This document shows, one piece after another, positions 1-9,461 of a DNA stretch of 64,000 nucleotides. The position numbers and the translations under genes were made by a program. Below the pieces are notes generated by a model. That model saw only the letters and a program-made list of their open reading frames with translations. It made no database searches and was not told the origin of the DNA. Numbering within the stretch: the stretch's first letter is position 1; each line of letters opens with the position of its first letter. The stretch is from JAMXLO01 sp963812075 (GTDB lineage Bacteria > Pseudomonadota > Alphaproteobacteria > Acetobacterales > Acetobacteraceae), in assembly GCA_963812075.1 (NCBI GenBank), contig CAWETN010000018.1, positions 404,605-468,604 of the forward strand, in the 5' to 3' direction.

Positions 1-410
1 CTGCGCGGGCAGCAGGTGGACGGTCTCTTCCTGTCCACGCGCGCGCCCGACGGCCCCCCGCCGTTCACGTAAAATGTCGGGCTGTCGCCGCGCTTCCTCG
101 AGACCCTGCCCACGGGCGGCGCCGGTCGCTCCTCGCGCGACTTCGTCTGGCCCTATGCGCCGGCGGTCCGAATGCCAGCTTCGCACTGCTCACCGACCAC
201 GCCATGCGCCGCACCAATGCGACGCGCGAGGATTCCCGCCAGCTGTGCTCGGCGCAGCGGCGAGGGGGGCGCGTAGGCTTGGCGCGGCTCGACGCAGGCC
301 CCATAGCCGTGTGCTCCCTTGCCCCCGACTGCGAGTCCGGTGCGCGCGTCGTCTTGTCCGCCTCGCCGCCCGCGGAGCGGCTGGCGGCAATGGATGCGGA
401 ACCGTCGTGA
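1..410 (+). pseudogene. Thiolase-like remnant, broken into several frames
   Basis: This stretch has no intact reading frame. Three short pieces in different frames read like successive parts of a thiolase/lipid-transfer-type enzyme. The first is 'QQVDGLFLS', which ends at a stop at 70-72. The second is 'LSPRFLETLPTGGA' followed by 'RDFVWPYAPA', around 80-170. The third runs from 'MRRTNATRED' at 204 to 'CESGARVVLS', and stops at 408-410. In the family these pieces are separated by longer stretches than here, so material is missing as well as frameshifted. The C-terminal half of a roughly 390-residue thiolase is absent. The last stop overlaps the next gene's GTG in a GTGA arrangement, as in an operon. 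Family resemblance is by eye; sequence error, decay or both could explain the state. Confidence 0.4.
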
Positions 411-1915
411 CGCAAGCCACCCGCCGCGGCATCCTGGCGCTGGGCGCAACGCTCGCCACGCCCTCGATCGTGCGCGCGTCCGGTGATGCGGTGACCATTG
501 CCTGGCCCAGCGACGTGCCTGGTTGGGATCCCAACCAGCGCTTCGCGCCCGAGGCACAGTCCCTCTACAAGGCGGTGTTCGACCAGCCGCTCGACCAGGA
601 CCCAAGTCTCAGGCTGATCCCGCACCTCATCACCCGCTGGCAGCTGTCGGCGGACGCCCTGACCATGCCGATCGAGTTGCGCGGCGATGTGGTGTTCCAC
701 AACGGCGACAAGCTGACCGCCGAGGACTTCCGATTCACCTTCTTCGACCGCCGCAAGACCACGCCGGGGCTCGACATCGCCAACTCCTGGCGCAAGGTGC
801 AGGACATCGAAGTGCTGTCGCCCACCAGGGCGGTGATGCATTTCAATTCGCCGGCCCCCACCGCCCCGGCATGGCTCGCGTTCCTCGGCAGCTATGTCGT
901 GCCGAAGGTCTATGTCGAGCGGGTCGGCGTGCCGGCCTTCGCCCAGAAGCCGATCGGCACCGGTCCGTACCGCCTGGTCGAATGGGTGTCGAACGGACGC
1001 ATCGTGCTCGAGCGGAACGACAGATACTGGGGGCCGAAGCCGGCGGTCCGCCGCGTCACCGTGCAGATCGTCAAGGACCCGTCGTCGCGCGCCGCCACGG
1101 TACAGTCCGGCCAGGCCGACCTTGCGATCAATCTGCCGGTGCACGAGGCGGTGCGTTTACGGGGCGAGCCGGGCCTCGCCGCCGCACTCGATCCCATCAC
1201 CCGCATCATCCTGCTGCAGGTGCGCAACGACCTGGGCTTCGCCAACGCCGACGTCCGCCTCGCTGCGCACCACGCGATCGACAAGGCGGCGCTGTCACGG
1301 GCGTTCTACAACGACGCAGCGGTGCCGCTGTCACAGCTCGCGACGCCCGGTACTCCCGGTTACATGGACGGCCTCAACTTCAAATATGACCCGAACCTGG
1401 CAAGGCAACTGCTCGCGAAGTCGGGATTCAACCAGGACCGGCCGGTTCGGATCGGCTTCGCCACCACCAACGGACAGTTCCCGAGCGATTACGAGATCGC
1501 CCGCGCGATCGCGCAGATGTGGAAGCCGGTCGGTATCGAGGCCGACATCCGGGTGATCGAATACGGCAGCTATTTCGAATTGAACCGGGCACACCGGCTG
1601 CCCGAGGCGACACTGTACAGCTTCGACAACGCGACCGGCGATCCGGAGATCTTCGTCGGCTACATGCTCAATCCACAGCTGCCTTTCTCGCCGTGGCAGG
1701 ACATGGCGATCGGGCGCAAGGCGATCGACCTGTTCAACGTCGCCGATACCAGGACGCGCATCGATGGCTGGAAGGCGCTCGACCGCGAGGCGATGGCGAT
1801 CGGCGCCAAGATCCCGCTGCTGCAGAGCGTGCTGACGATCGCGCGGCAGAAGAACCTGTCTGTCGTACGCTATGGCAATGGGTGGGTGTTACCGCAGACC
1901 ATGCGTTGGACGTGA
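407..1915 (+). CDS. ABC transporter substrate-binding protein, family 5 (peptide/nickel type)
   Basis: Periplasmic solute-binding protein of the SBP_bac_5 (DppA/OppA-like) family, about 502 residues, the usual size. I start it at GTG 407 because the protein then opens with a Tat-like leader ('TRRGILALG', a hydrophobic run, then 'SIVRASG'). The open frame runs further upstream but only through low-quality arginine/alanine sequence. Family landmarks include 'VVFHNGDKLTAEDFRF' near residue 100 and 'IGTGPYRLVEW' in the middle. The start overlaps the stop of the remnant upstream. No permease or ATPase gene follows it, so its transporter partners must be elsewhere. The substrate cannot be told from sequence. 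Confidence 0.9.
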   Translation: MTQATRRGILALGATLATPSIVRASGDAVTIAWPSDVPGWDPNQRFAPEAQSLYKAVFDQPLDQDPSLRLIPHLITRWQLSADALTMPIELRGDVVFHNGDKLTAEDFRFTFFDRRKTTPGLDIANSWRKVQDIEVLSPTRAVMHFNSPAPTAPAWLAFLGSYVVPKVYVERVGVPAFAQKPIGTGPYRLVEWVSNGRIVLERNDRYWGPKPAVRRVTVQIVKDPSSRAATVQSGQADLAINLPVHEAVRLRGEPGLAAALDPITRIILLQVRNDLGFANADVRLAAHHAIDKAALSRAFYNDAAVPLSQLATPGTPGYMDGLNFKYDPNLARQLLAKSGFNQDRPVRIGFATTNGQFPSDYEIARAIAQMWKPVGIEADIRVIEYGSYFELNRAHRLPEATLYSFDNATGDPEIFVGYMLNPQLPFSPWQDMAIGRKAIDLFNVADTRTRIDGWKALDREAMAIGAKIPLLQSVLTIARQKNLSVVRYGNGWVLPQTMRWT

Positions 1916-2082
1916 CGCCCATCGTCTTGTGCTGTTGCGACGCGCCGGCGCCACATGGCCGCACCCGGCATCGCCTGCCGCGGCGCGCGCCTGCTGCGCT
2001 CCGGTCGGCGAGACGCCGGGCGATTTGCCTGCTGCGCGGTTGCGTCGGATAGTTCACGCAAACGTCGCCAAGGAGCCGTCCG

Positions 2083-2919
2083 ATGCCGTACGAGACCATC
2101 GAGGTGAAGCCGTCCACCGCCGCCATCGGTGCGGAGATTTCCGGCGTGGACCTCGGCAGGAAGCTGGGCAACCAGCAGTTCCAGGAGGTGCACGACGCGC
2201 TGATGGCGCACCAGGTGCTGTTCTTCCGCGACCAGAAGCTCACGTTCGACCAGCACAAGGCGTTCGGCCGGCTGTTCGGCGAACTGCACATCCATCCGAA
2301 CACGCCCGGCCCCGAAGGCCACCCCGAGATCCTGCCGATCCACGCCGACGCCAACTCGAAGCGCATCTCCGGTGAGCGATGGCACTCCGACGTGTCGTGC
2401 GATCCGGAGCCACCGATGGGGTCGATCCTGAATCTCAAGGTGGTGCCGCCGGTGGGCGGCGACACGATTTTCGCCAGCATGTACGCGGCGTACGACGCGC
2501 TCTCGCAGCCGATGAAGACATTCCTTTCCGGGCTGACCGCGATCCACGACGGATCGATGAACTATACCCGCACCAACCGGCTGATCGGTGCCGAGGGACC
2601 CAAGGCCTTCCCGCGCGCCGAGCACCCGGTGATCCGCACCCATCCGGTCACCGGACGGCAGGCGATCTTCGTCAACCCGGTGTTCACCCATTCGATCAAG
2701 GACGTGCCGGAGGCGGAGAGCCGCGCGATCCTCGACTTCCTGTACGAGCATTGCGGCCGGCCGCACTGGCAGGTGCGGTTCCGCTGGCAGCCGGACTCGG
2801 TGGCGTTCTGGGACAATCGCTGCGTGCAGCACATCGCGATGTGGGACTACTTCCCACAGGTGCGCTCGGGCTACCGCGTCACCGTGAAGGGCGACAAGCC
2901 GTTCCATCGTGCACATTGA
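2083..2919 (+). CDS. TauD/TfdA-family Fe(II)/2-oxoglutarate dioxygenase
   Basis: A 278-residue member of the taurine dioxygenase family, which couples oxidative decarboxylation of 2-oxoglutarate to hydroxylation of a small substrate. The facial-triad motif HxD is visible in 'ERWHSDVSC' (around residue 105) and the distal histidine in 'NRCVQHIAMWDY' near residue 250. The 2-oxoglutarate-binding arginine is probably in 'RSGYRVTVKG'. A good ribosome site (aaggag) lies about 8 bases before the ATG. The substrate is unknown; alkylsulfonates, aryloxy-acids and others are all used by this family. Its last 11 bases overlap the next gene. Confidence 0.93.
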   Translation: MPYETIEVKPSTAAIGAEISGVDLGRKLGNQQFQEVHDALMAHQVLFFRDQKLTFDQHKAFGRLFGELHIHPNTPGPEGHPEILPIHADANSKRISGERWHSDVSCDPEPPMGSILNLKVVPPVGGDTIFASMYAAYDALSQPMKTFLSGLTAIHDGSMNYTRTNRLIGAEGPKAFPRAEHPVIRTHPVTGRQAIFVNPVFTHSIKDVPEAESRAILDFLYEHCGRPHWQVRFRWQPDSVAFWDNRCVQHIAMWDYFPQVRSGYRVTVKGDKPFHRAH

Positions 2920-3556
2920 CCCGGCTGAGGTCAGGCGCCTGATCGAGGGGGGTCGGGCGCCACCGCCAGCGTGGATCCCGCATATCGTCGAGCTGCGACT
3001 GGAGCGCAGCTTCGTCACGGATCTGCGCCCGCTCGCCGCATTGACCGCGCTGCGGCGTCTGGTCCTGACCCGGTCGCGTATCGGCGACATCGCGCCGCTG
3101 GCCGCGCTGACGCAACTGCAATGGCTGCACCTGTCGTTCACCGCTGTGGTCGATCTGGCGCCGCTCGCCGCGATGAACGGGCTCGAGGGCTGCTTCCTCA
3201 CCGGGTCGCTGGTCACTGATGCGGCGCCGCTGGCCGGGCTCCTGCGGCTGGAACGTCTCGATCTCGGCGATACGCAGATCGTCGATGGGGCGCCGCTGGC
3301 GGGCCTTTGCGCTCTGGAAAGTCTCGACCTGTCGGGCACGCAGGTCTGCGACGTGACGCCGCTGTCAGGGCTGCTGCGGCTGCGCCATCTCGATCTGACC
3401 AACACACCGGTGACCGACCTCGCGCCGCTGGCGGGGCTGCACGAACTGCGCTGGCTGAACGTGCGCGGCGTGCATGCGGATCTGTCGATGCTGTCGCACC
3501 TGACATCGTGCCGGATCGTCGCGGCCCCAGAGCTGCCGCGAAGCCGGCGGCGATGA
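2909..3556 (+). CDS. Leucine-rich repeat protein
   Basis: A 215-residue protein starting at GTG 2909 inside the end of the dioxygenase gene, so it is likely translationally coupled. Nearly the whole chain is a leucine-rich repeat of about 22 residues, with a recurring pattern like 'LRLERLDLGDTQIVDGAPLAG'. I count about seven repeats. The unit, with 'DLAPLAGL' at its end, resembles internalin-type repeats. There is no signal peptide or membrane segment, so the protein looks cytosolic. Such solenoids bind other proteins, but no partner can be named. It ends 6 bases before the convergent RND adaptor gene. Confidence 0.85.
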   Translation: MHIDPAEVRRLIEGGRAPPPAWIPHIVELRLERSFVTDLRPLAALTALRRLVLTRSRIGDIAPLAALTQLQWLHLSFTAVVDLAPLAAMNGLEGCFLTGSLVTDAAPLAGLLRLERLDLGDTQIVDGAPLAGLCALESLDLSGTQVCDVTPLSGLLRLRHLDLTNTPVTDLAPLAGLHELRWLNVRGVHADLSMLSHLTSCRIVAAPELPRSRRR

Positions 3557-3562
3557 CCGAGG

Positions 3563-4678
3563 CTATCGCGCGTTCTCGATCGGCCGCACCCGGCTGCCGT
3601 CGCTCACTTCGTCCGGCAGGTTCAGCGCCACGCGCTCGCCGACCCGTCCGCCTTCCGCGAGGCTGACGCGCGTGCCGTCGGTGGTGGCGACCTTCACCGC
3701 CTGCAGTTTCACCGTGCTGTCGCTGCTCACGCTGGCGATGAACGTGCTGCTGCCGCGCACCAGCAGCGCGGCCACCGGGATCTCCGGATAACTCGGCACC
3801 GGCACATGCAGCGTGACATAGGCGAAGCTGCCCGGGAGCAGGAAGCCTTCGCTGTTGTCCACGTCGAGTTCGGTGAACAGCGTGCGCGTGCGCGGGTCGA
3901 GCTGTTCGGCGGTCCGCGCGATGCGCGCGCGCACCTTGCGGTCCGCGTTGGCCCCGTCGGCGACATCCGCCAGGTCGCCGACATGCACATACGGCACGTC
4001 CTTCTGCTCGACGTACACGTCCACGCGCAGCCGGCTCATGTCGGCGATCGTCATCACCGGCTGGTTGCTCGTCTGGTTGGTGATCGAGCTCTGCACCATC
4101 GCGCCGACATCGACGAAGCGCGCGGTCACTGTGCCGTCGAACGGCGCGCGCAGGATCTCGTATGACTTCATGACCGCGAGCTGCTCCATGGCGGCCTGCG
4201 CCATGCGGTACGACGTGTTGGCCTGGTCCGCCGACTGCACCGAGGTCCAGCCACGCCCGACCAGAGCGTTCTCGCGTTCGGCGTTCTTCTTCTTGTTCTC
4301 GAGATCGCTCACCGCCGAGTTGTACTGCCGGTCGGTTTCCGCCAACTCCACCTCGGCCAGGACCTGGCCGGCCTTCACGTGGTCGCCGCGATCGACCGCA
4401 ACGGTCTTCAGATAGCCGCCGACCTTGCCGTACAGCGTGGCCACCTGGTACGGCCGCGTATCGCCCAGCAGCGTGATGAGCCGCTCCTTCGGCCCCTCCG
4501 CGATCGTCGTGACCTGCACCGCCGGGCCCTTCGCCAGCCCCTCTGCCATCGCTTCGCGCGCTGCGATCAGCCGCGCGTCCTTGTCCTGCCACAGCCGCAC
4601 GCCGGTGAACGCGGCGCCTGCCACCACGACCAGACCGATCAGATAGAGCAGGAAGGACCCGGCGCGTCGTCTAGCCAT
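3563..4678 (-). CDS. RND efflux pump periplasmic adaptor (HlyD/MFP family)
   Basis: Membrane-fusion subunit that links an inner-membrane RND pump to an outer-membrane channel. The 371-residue protein opens with one membrane anchor ('SFLLYLIGLVVVAGAAF'). A split lipoyl/barrel-sandwich domain ('GKVGGYLKTVAVDRGDHVKAGQ') and a helical hairpin rich in Asn, Lys and Glu follow. The second lipoyl half is 'EILRAPFDGTVTARFVDVGAMV', shown here only as a landmark, and a beta-barrel with 'LPGSFAYVTLHVP' comes next. I prefer the ATG at 4678, which overlaps the pump gene's stop by eight bases; an ATG at 4687 is also in frame. The gene follows the pump gene rather than preceding it. No outer-membrane factor gene is nearby. 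Confidence 0.92.
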   Translation of the reverse strand: MARRRAGSFLLYLIGLVVVAGAAFTGVRLWQDKDARLIAAREAMAEGLAKGPAVQVTTIAEGPKERLITLLGDTRPYQVATLYGKVGGYLKTVAVDRGDHVKAGQVLAEVELAETDRQYNSAVSDLENKKKNAERENALVGRGWTSVQSADQANTSYRMAQAAMEQLAVMKSYEILRAPFDGTVTARFVDVGAMVQSSITNQTSNQPVMTIADMSRLRVDVYVEQKDVPYVHVGDLADVADGANADRKVRARIARTAEQLDPRTRTLFTELDVDNSEGFLLPGSFAYVTLHVPVPSYPEIPVAALLVRGSSTFIASVSSDSTVKLQAVKVATTDGTRVSLAEGGRVGERVALNLPDEVSDGSRVRPIENAR

Positions 4679-7600
4679 GGTGAGCATCTCCCGAACCCGA
4701 CGTGCCCGCCGCCTCGGCCGCGAAGCGCGTGTCGAGGCTGTGCAGGGCCGGCGGCCTGCGCCGCAGCAATGTGTAGAAGATCGGCACGATGAACAGCGTG
4801 GAAATCGTCGCCACGATCAGCCCACCGATCACCGCGCGCCCGAGCGGTGCATTCTGCTCGCCGGCCTCGCCCAGGCCCAGCGCCATCGGCACCATGCCGA
4901 TGATCATGGCGAGCGCGGTCATCAGCACCGGACGCAGGCGGATCCGGCCGGCCTCGATCACCGCGCGCAGGGGGCCCACTTCCTCGCGCGCGCGCAGGTC
5001 GTTGGCGAAGCTCACCACCAGGATCGAGTTCGAGACCGAGATGCCGATCGACATGATGGCGCCCATCAGCGATTCCACGTTGATCGTGGTGCCGGACAGC
5101 GCCAGCATCCACAGGATGCCCATCAGCGCGCCGGGCACCGCCATCATGATGATGAACGGATCGACCCAGGACTGGAACAGGATGACCAGCAGCGCGTAGA
5201 CCAGGACGACCGCCAGCACCATGCCGAGACCCAGGCTCTTGAACGAGCTCTGCATCACCTCGTTCTGGCCCAGGATGAGGATCTTGGTGGTGATCGGCAG
5301 TCCTTTGCTGACCTCGGCGATCGCCTTCTGGATGTCGGCGGCGATCGAACCCAGGTCGCGGCCGTCCACATTGGCGGCGATGTCGATCTCGCGCTGCACG
5401 GTGTAGTGGTTGACCGATTCCAGGCTCGACTTCGGATACACCGTGGCGATGTCGGACAGCCGCATCACCGGCGCGGACGGCAGCGCGGCGGGACCGGCCG
5501 CCAGCGTGGTATCGGGCCGGTTCACCGGCGTGTGCAGCAGGTCGGAGACCGAATTGAGCTGGTCGATCGGGGTCTGCACCGCGACCGAATAGTTCACGTT
5601 GTTCTGCGGGTTGAGGAAAAAGTTCGGCGCCACCAGCACGCTGGACGACAGCGAGGTCAGCACGTTGTTCGCCACATCGCGCTGCGAGACATTCAGCTTT
5701 GCCGCCCGCAGCCGGTCCACGTCCACCTGCAGAGTGGGGTAGTTCAACACCTGCACCAGGTGCGCATCGGCGACACCCGGAATGCGCTTCATGCTGGCCA
5801 GCAGCTTGCCGCCGAGTGCCGTCGCGCGGTCGAAGTTCACGTCCTGTATCTGCACGTCGATCGGTGCGGACAGGCCGAAGTTCAGCACCTGCGACACGAT
5901 ATCCGCGGTCTGGAAATAGAAGATGCTGCCGGGGAACTGATCGGGCAGCCGGCCGCGGATCGCGCGGATATAGTCGTTCGACGGATGGTGCCCCGGCTTC
6001 AGCGAGATCAGGATCTCGGCGTCCATCGCGCCGACATTGTCCGACGGCACGAACGCCAGGTTGAACGACGAGGGCACGCCGATCGTGTCGTTGATGGTGT
6101 CGAGTTCGTCGGCGGGGATGATCTTGCGGATGCTGTCCTCGACCTGCAGCACCAGCGCCTCGGTGCGCTCCAGACGCGTGCCTGGGGGCGCACGATAATG
6201 CAGCTTGATCAGGCCGACATCGGCGGTCGGGAAGAAGTCGAGGCCGATCACCGTGGCCAGCCCTCCCGAGACCACGAACAGCGCGCCGGCGCAGACCAGC
6301 ACGAACACCCGATGCTTCAGCGTCCCTTCCAGCATCCGGCCATACGCGTCGCGGAAGCGGTTGAAGCCGCGGTCGAACAGCGCGAAGAAGCCGCGCGGCG
6401 GCCCGTGCTGCTGCGCTTCGCCGGCCAGCAGGAAGCGGGCGAACGACGGCACCACGCTGAACGACAGGATGTAGGACGCCAGCATGCAGAACACGACGGT
6501 CGCGGCGAGCGGGATGAACAGATAGCGCGCCACGCCGAACAGCAGCACGACCGGGAAGAACACGATGCAGATCGCCAGTGTCGCCACGGTCAGCGGCTGG
6601 ATCACCTCGGCGCAGCCGTCGAGGATCGCCACCGTCAGCGGTTTGCCGAGCGACTGGTTGCGGTGGATGTTCTCGATCGTCACCGTGGCGTTGTCCACCA
6701 GCAGGCCGATCGCCAGCGCGAGCCCGCCCAGGGTCATCAGGTTGATCGTGTTGCCGGTCAGGAACAGGCCCATCACGCCGGCGAAGATCGACAGCGGGAT
6801 CGAGGTGGACACGATGACCGTGTTGCGCCAGCTGCCCAGGAACACCAGGATCAGCACGGAGACCAGGATCGACGAGATGATCGCCTCGCGGATCACGTTC
6901 TGCACCGCGGCGCGGACGAACACCGACTGGTCGAAGTCGAGCTTCAGCTCCAGCCCGGCGGGCGCGGCGGCCTGGATCTCCGGCAGGGCGTCGCGCGCCG
7001 CATCCACCACCGCGAGCGTCGAGGCATCGGCGTGCTTCAGGATCGCCAGGTAGACCGCGCGCTTGCCGTTGACGTGCACCACGTTCTGCTGCGTGGCGAA
7101 GCTGTCGGATACGCGGCCAACGTCGCCGATCGTCACCGGGGCACCGTTGAACACGCCGATCGGCAGCGCGTTGAACCGCTCCACGGTGGTCGGGCTGGAG
7201 TTCAACTGCACGTTGTATTCGCGGTCACCGATGCGGGCGGTGCCGGCCGGCACGATCACGTTCGACGCCTGTAGCGCGTTCACCACGTCGACCGGGGCAA
7301 AGCCCTTGGCCTCGAGCCGCGACTTATCGAGATCGACCATGATCTGTCGCGACTTGCCGCCGAACGGGCCTGGCGTGGACAGGCCGGGAATGGTGAACAG
7401 CCGCACCCGGATGAAGTTCAGGCTGTAGTCGTAGATCTGCTGCTCGGTCAGCGTCTTGCTCGACAGCGTCATCTGCACGACCGGCACGTTCGACGCATTG
7501 AACTGGATCACCCCGGGGGGCTGCATTCCCGGCGGCGCGCCGCGCAGGATGGAGTTGTTCACCGAGGTGATCTGCGCGATCGAGCTGCCGATGTCGGTGC

Positions 7601-7898
7601 CGGGCTGGAAGTAGACCTTCAGGATGCCGATGCTGGGGATCGACTGCGATTCGATGCGCGAAATGCCGTTGACCGTGGTGGAATAGGCGCGTTCCGAGAT
7701 GAACACGACGCGCCGCTCCATGTCCTCGGTGGTGAGGCCATTGTAGTTCCACACCACCAGCACGACCGGAATGTCGATCACCGGGAAGATGTCGACGATC
7801 ATGCGCGTGATTGACAGCGCGCCCATCAGCAGGATCAGCAGCGCGGCGATCGCTGACGTGTAGGGTCGGCGCAAGGCAAGCCGCACCAGGCCGATCAT
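4671..7898 (-). CDS. Efflux RND transporter permease (HAE1/AcrB-like)
   Basis: Inner-membrane proton-driven exporter of 1075 residues, the full family length, with no frame break. It shows the typical N-terminal helix followed by 'FPVIDIPVV', a periplasmic porter domain, and a second copy of the same arrangement after about residue 520. The TM4 proton-relay region reads 'GLLVDNATVTIEN', so one of the two usual adjacent aspartates is an asparagine; this variant is seen in part of the family. The adaptor gene overlaps its stop and the two form an operon. The gene diverges from the hydratase-like gene at 7983 across 84 bases that must hold both promoters. Substrate unknown. Confidence 0.96.
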   Translation of the reverse strand: MIGLVRLALRRPYTSAIAALLILLMGALSITRMIVDIFPVIDIPVVLVVWNYNGLTTEDMERRVVFISERAYSTTVNGISRIESQSIPSIGILKVYFQPGTDIGSSIAQITSVNNSILRGAPPGMQPPGVIQFNASNVPVVQMTLSSKTLTEQQIYDYSLNFIRVRLFTIPGLSTPGPFGGKSRQIMVDLDKSRLEAKGFAPVDVVNALQASNVIVPAGTARIGDREYNVQLNSSPTTVERFNALPIGVFNGAPVTIGDVGRVSDSFATQQNVVHVNGKRAVYLAILKHADASTLAVVDAARDALPEIQAAAPAGLELKLDFDQSVFVRAAVQNVIREAIISSILVSVLILVFLGSWRNTVIVSTSIPLSIFAGVMGLFLTGNTINLMTLGGLALAIGLLVDNATVTIENIHRNQSLGKPLTVAILDGCAEVIQPLTVATLAICIVFFPVVLLFGVARYLFIPLAATVVFCMLASYILSFSVVPSFARFLLAGEAQQHGPPRGFFALFDRGFNRFRDAYGRMLEGTLKHRVFVLVCAGALFVVSGGLATVIGLDFFPTADVGLIKLHYRAPPGTRLERTEALVLQVEDSIRKIIPADELDTINDTIGVPSSFNLAFVPSDNVGAMDAEILISLKPGHHPSNDYIRAIRGRLPDQFPGSIFYFQTADIVSQVLNFGLSAPIDVQIQDVNFDRATALGGKLLASMKRIPGVADAHLVQVLNYPTLQVDVDRLRAAKLNVSQRDVANNVLTSLSSSVLVAPNFFLNPQNNVNYSVAVQTPIDQLNSVSDLLHTPVNRPDTTLAAGPAALPSAPVMRLSDIATVYPKSSLESVNHYTVQREIDIAANVDGRDLGSIAADIQKAIAEVSKGLPITTKILILGQNEVMQSSFKSLGLGMVLAVVLVYALLVILFQSWVDPFIIMMAVPGALMGILWMLALSGTTINVESLMGAIMSIGISVSNSILVVSFANDLRAREEVGPLRAVIEAGRIRLRPVLMTALAMIIGMVPMALGLGEAGEQNAPLGRAVIGGLIVATISTLFIVPIFYTLLRRRPPALHSLDTRFAAEAAGTSGSGDAHHG

Positions 7899-7982
7899 CC
7901 CGCGGCCCCCTCCCGTGTTACATTGTCCCAGTCGATACTATTGTTGCCATCCGAACGGAACACTGCCAAGGGGAGCGACGGA

Positions 7983-8741
7983 ATGCCGGACTCACCGCAC
8001 ATCGATCGGGCTGCCACTTTGCTGGTGGAGGCGCGTCGCAGCAGGACGCTGCTGGACGGGCTGCCGGTGGAGGCGACGCCCGCCACCATCGCCGATGCAC
8101 ATGCCATCCAGGACGCGGTCACCGCCGGCCTGGGCAAGCCGGTGGGCGCCTTCAAGGCGATGGCGCCGCCCAACGGCGAGCCGACACGCGGGGTGATCTA
8201 CGCCGACACGATCCATGCCTCGCCGGCCCGCGTGCCGGTCGCCGCAGTGCCGCAATGCGGCGTGGAGGGCGAGGTGGCGTTCGTGTTCCGCCGCGACCTG
8301 CCGCCGCGAGCCGAGCCCTATACGGCCGACGAGGTGGCCGATGCGGTTGAGGCCTGCGCGGCGATCGAGTTGGTGACCAGCCGGTACCGCAACTCCGATA
8401 CAGTGTCTAACCTGGTGAAGCTGGCGGACTGCATCAGCAACGGGGCGTTCGTGCATGCGGCCCCACTGCGCAACTGGCGCGGGCTGGAACTCGGCAAGCT
8501 GAAGGTGACGCTGACGGTGAACGGCACGCCGGTGCTGGAGCAGGTCGGCGGTCACGCGACCGGCGATCCGTTCGGCATCGCTGTGGTGCTGGTGAACATG
8601 ATGCGCGAGAAGGGCGGCGTGCGCGCCGGCCAGCACGTGACCTGCGGGACGTACACCGGGCTCAAGTACCTGCAGCCGGGCGATGTGTGCGGCGTGCGCT
8701 TCGAAGGGTTGGGCGCGGCCGAGGTGACGTTCACCCGTTGA
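7983..8741 (+). CDS. 2-keto-4-pentenoate hydratase / FAH-superfamily protein
   Basis: A 252-residue enzyme of the MhpD-type fumarylacetoacetate-hydrolase superfamily, which hydrates or decarboxylates 2-keto-dienoic acids in aromatic catabolism. Landmarks are 'KPVGAFKA', the acidic metal-binding stretch 'GVEGEVAFVF', 'AIELVTSRY' and the closing 'GTYTGLKYLQPGD'. I start at ATG 7983, which has gggagcg about 6 bases upstream; the frame is open 20 codons further but that extension has no family similarity. No other meta-cleavage genes are adjacent, so its pathway is open. Confidence 0.85.
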   Translation: MPDSPHIDRAATLLVEARRSRTLLDGLPVEATPATIADAHAIQDAVTAGLGKPVGAFKAMAPPNGEPTRGVIYADTIHASPARVPVAAVPQCGVEGEVAFVFRRDLPPRAEPYTADEVADAVEACAAIELVTSRYRNSDTVSNLVKLADCISNGAFVHAAPLRNWRGLELGKLKVTLTVNGTPVLEQVGGHATGDPFGIAVVLVNMMREKGGVRAGQHVTCGTYTGLKYLQPGDVCGVRFEGLGAAEVTFTR

Positions 8742-8871
8742 GGAAGGGCGCGGCGACCCGCGCATCGCCACGCCCTCAGCCGGCTTTTCCTCGCATTCCC
8801 CGTTCCGCGAGTATAGGGTCGGATTTGCGGCGCCAGCCTTCATAGTCGCCGCCAAAATAAGGGAGGGTAAC

Positions 8872-9399
8872 ATGCGAGTTGTATTTGCAGCGACGTGTGC
8901 AACCGCGATCATGGGCGGCACGGTCTATGCGCAACAAACGCCTGCTTCTGATCAGGATTACCTGAAGCGGGTCGCGACGGCGGCGCCTCCGCAGATTGTC
9001 GACCAGGCGACCGTGGTGCGCATGGACGGGTCGACGATGCAGACGCTCAGGAAGGGGACGAATGAGTGGACCTGCATGGAGGCCAACGGCGTTCCGATGT
9101 GCATGGATCCAAACGCAATGGAATGGGCCCATGCGTGGCAAACCCACGGGCCGGCCACCGACAAGACTGGCTTCATGTACATGCTGGCCGGCGATAACGG
9201 TGCCAGCAACACCGATCCGTGGGCAAAGGCGAAGACGGCCGACAACCATTGGGTGCTGACCGGCCCGCATGTGATGATCGTCGGCGGGGCGGTCAAATCG
9301 ATGCCCGGCTACGCCAAAACTGCTGAAGCCGATCCGACGAAGCCCTACGTCATGTGGTCCGGCAGCCCCTACGAGCACCTGATGATACCGGTGAAGTAG
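8872..9399 (+). CDS. Small exported protein of unknown function
   Basis: A 175-residue protein with a clear signal peptide ending at 'TVYAQQ', so probably periplasmic. A strong ribosome site (gggaggg) precedes the ATG. The mature part contains conserved-looking stretches 'RKGTNEWTCMEANGVPMCMD', 'MLAGDNGASNTDPWA', 'GPHVMIVGG' and 'YVMWSGSPYEHLMIPVK'. I recognise this pattern as a conserved hypothetical family found in many Proteobacteria, without a known function. Cysteines at 'TCMEANGVPMC' could form a disulphide. It is monocistronic and is followed by a strong hairpin. Confidence 0.8.
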   Translation: MRVVFAATCATAIMGGTVYAQQTPASDQDYLKRVATAAPPQIVDQATVVRMDGSTMQTLRKGTNEWTCMEANGVPMCMDPNAMEWAHAWQTHGPATDKTGFMYMLAGDNGASNTDPWAKAKTADNHWVLTGPHVMIVGGAVKSMPGYAKTAEADPTKPYVMWSGSPYEHLMIPVK

Positions 9400-9410
9400 C
9401 CGCGTCGCGG

Positions 9411-9439
9411 TGGCAGCCTGCGGGAGCGGCAGGCTGCCA
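9411..9439. terminator. Perfect hairpin between convergent genes
   Basis: An 11-base perfect inverted repeat (tggcagcctgc / gcaggctgcca) with a 7-base loop lies between the exported protein gene and the convergent reductase gene. There is no T-run on either side, so it is not a textbook intrinsic terminator. Its position suggests a bidirectional transcription stop or an RNA 3'-end stabiliser. Confidence 0.6.
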
Positions 9440-9461
9440 TCCCGCAGGTACGGCTCTGCGA

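Noticed and set aside
4677..7274. 865-codon plus-strand open frame opposite the RND pump
   Set aside because: It mirrors the intact RND permease; its composition (His/Arg/Asp-rich, no domains) is that of a shadow frame in GC-rich DNA.
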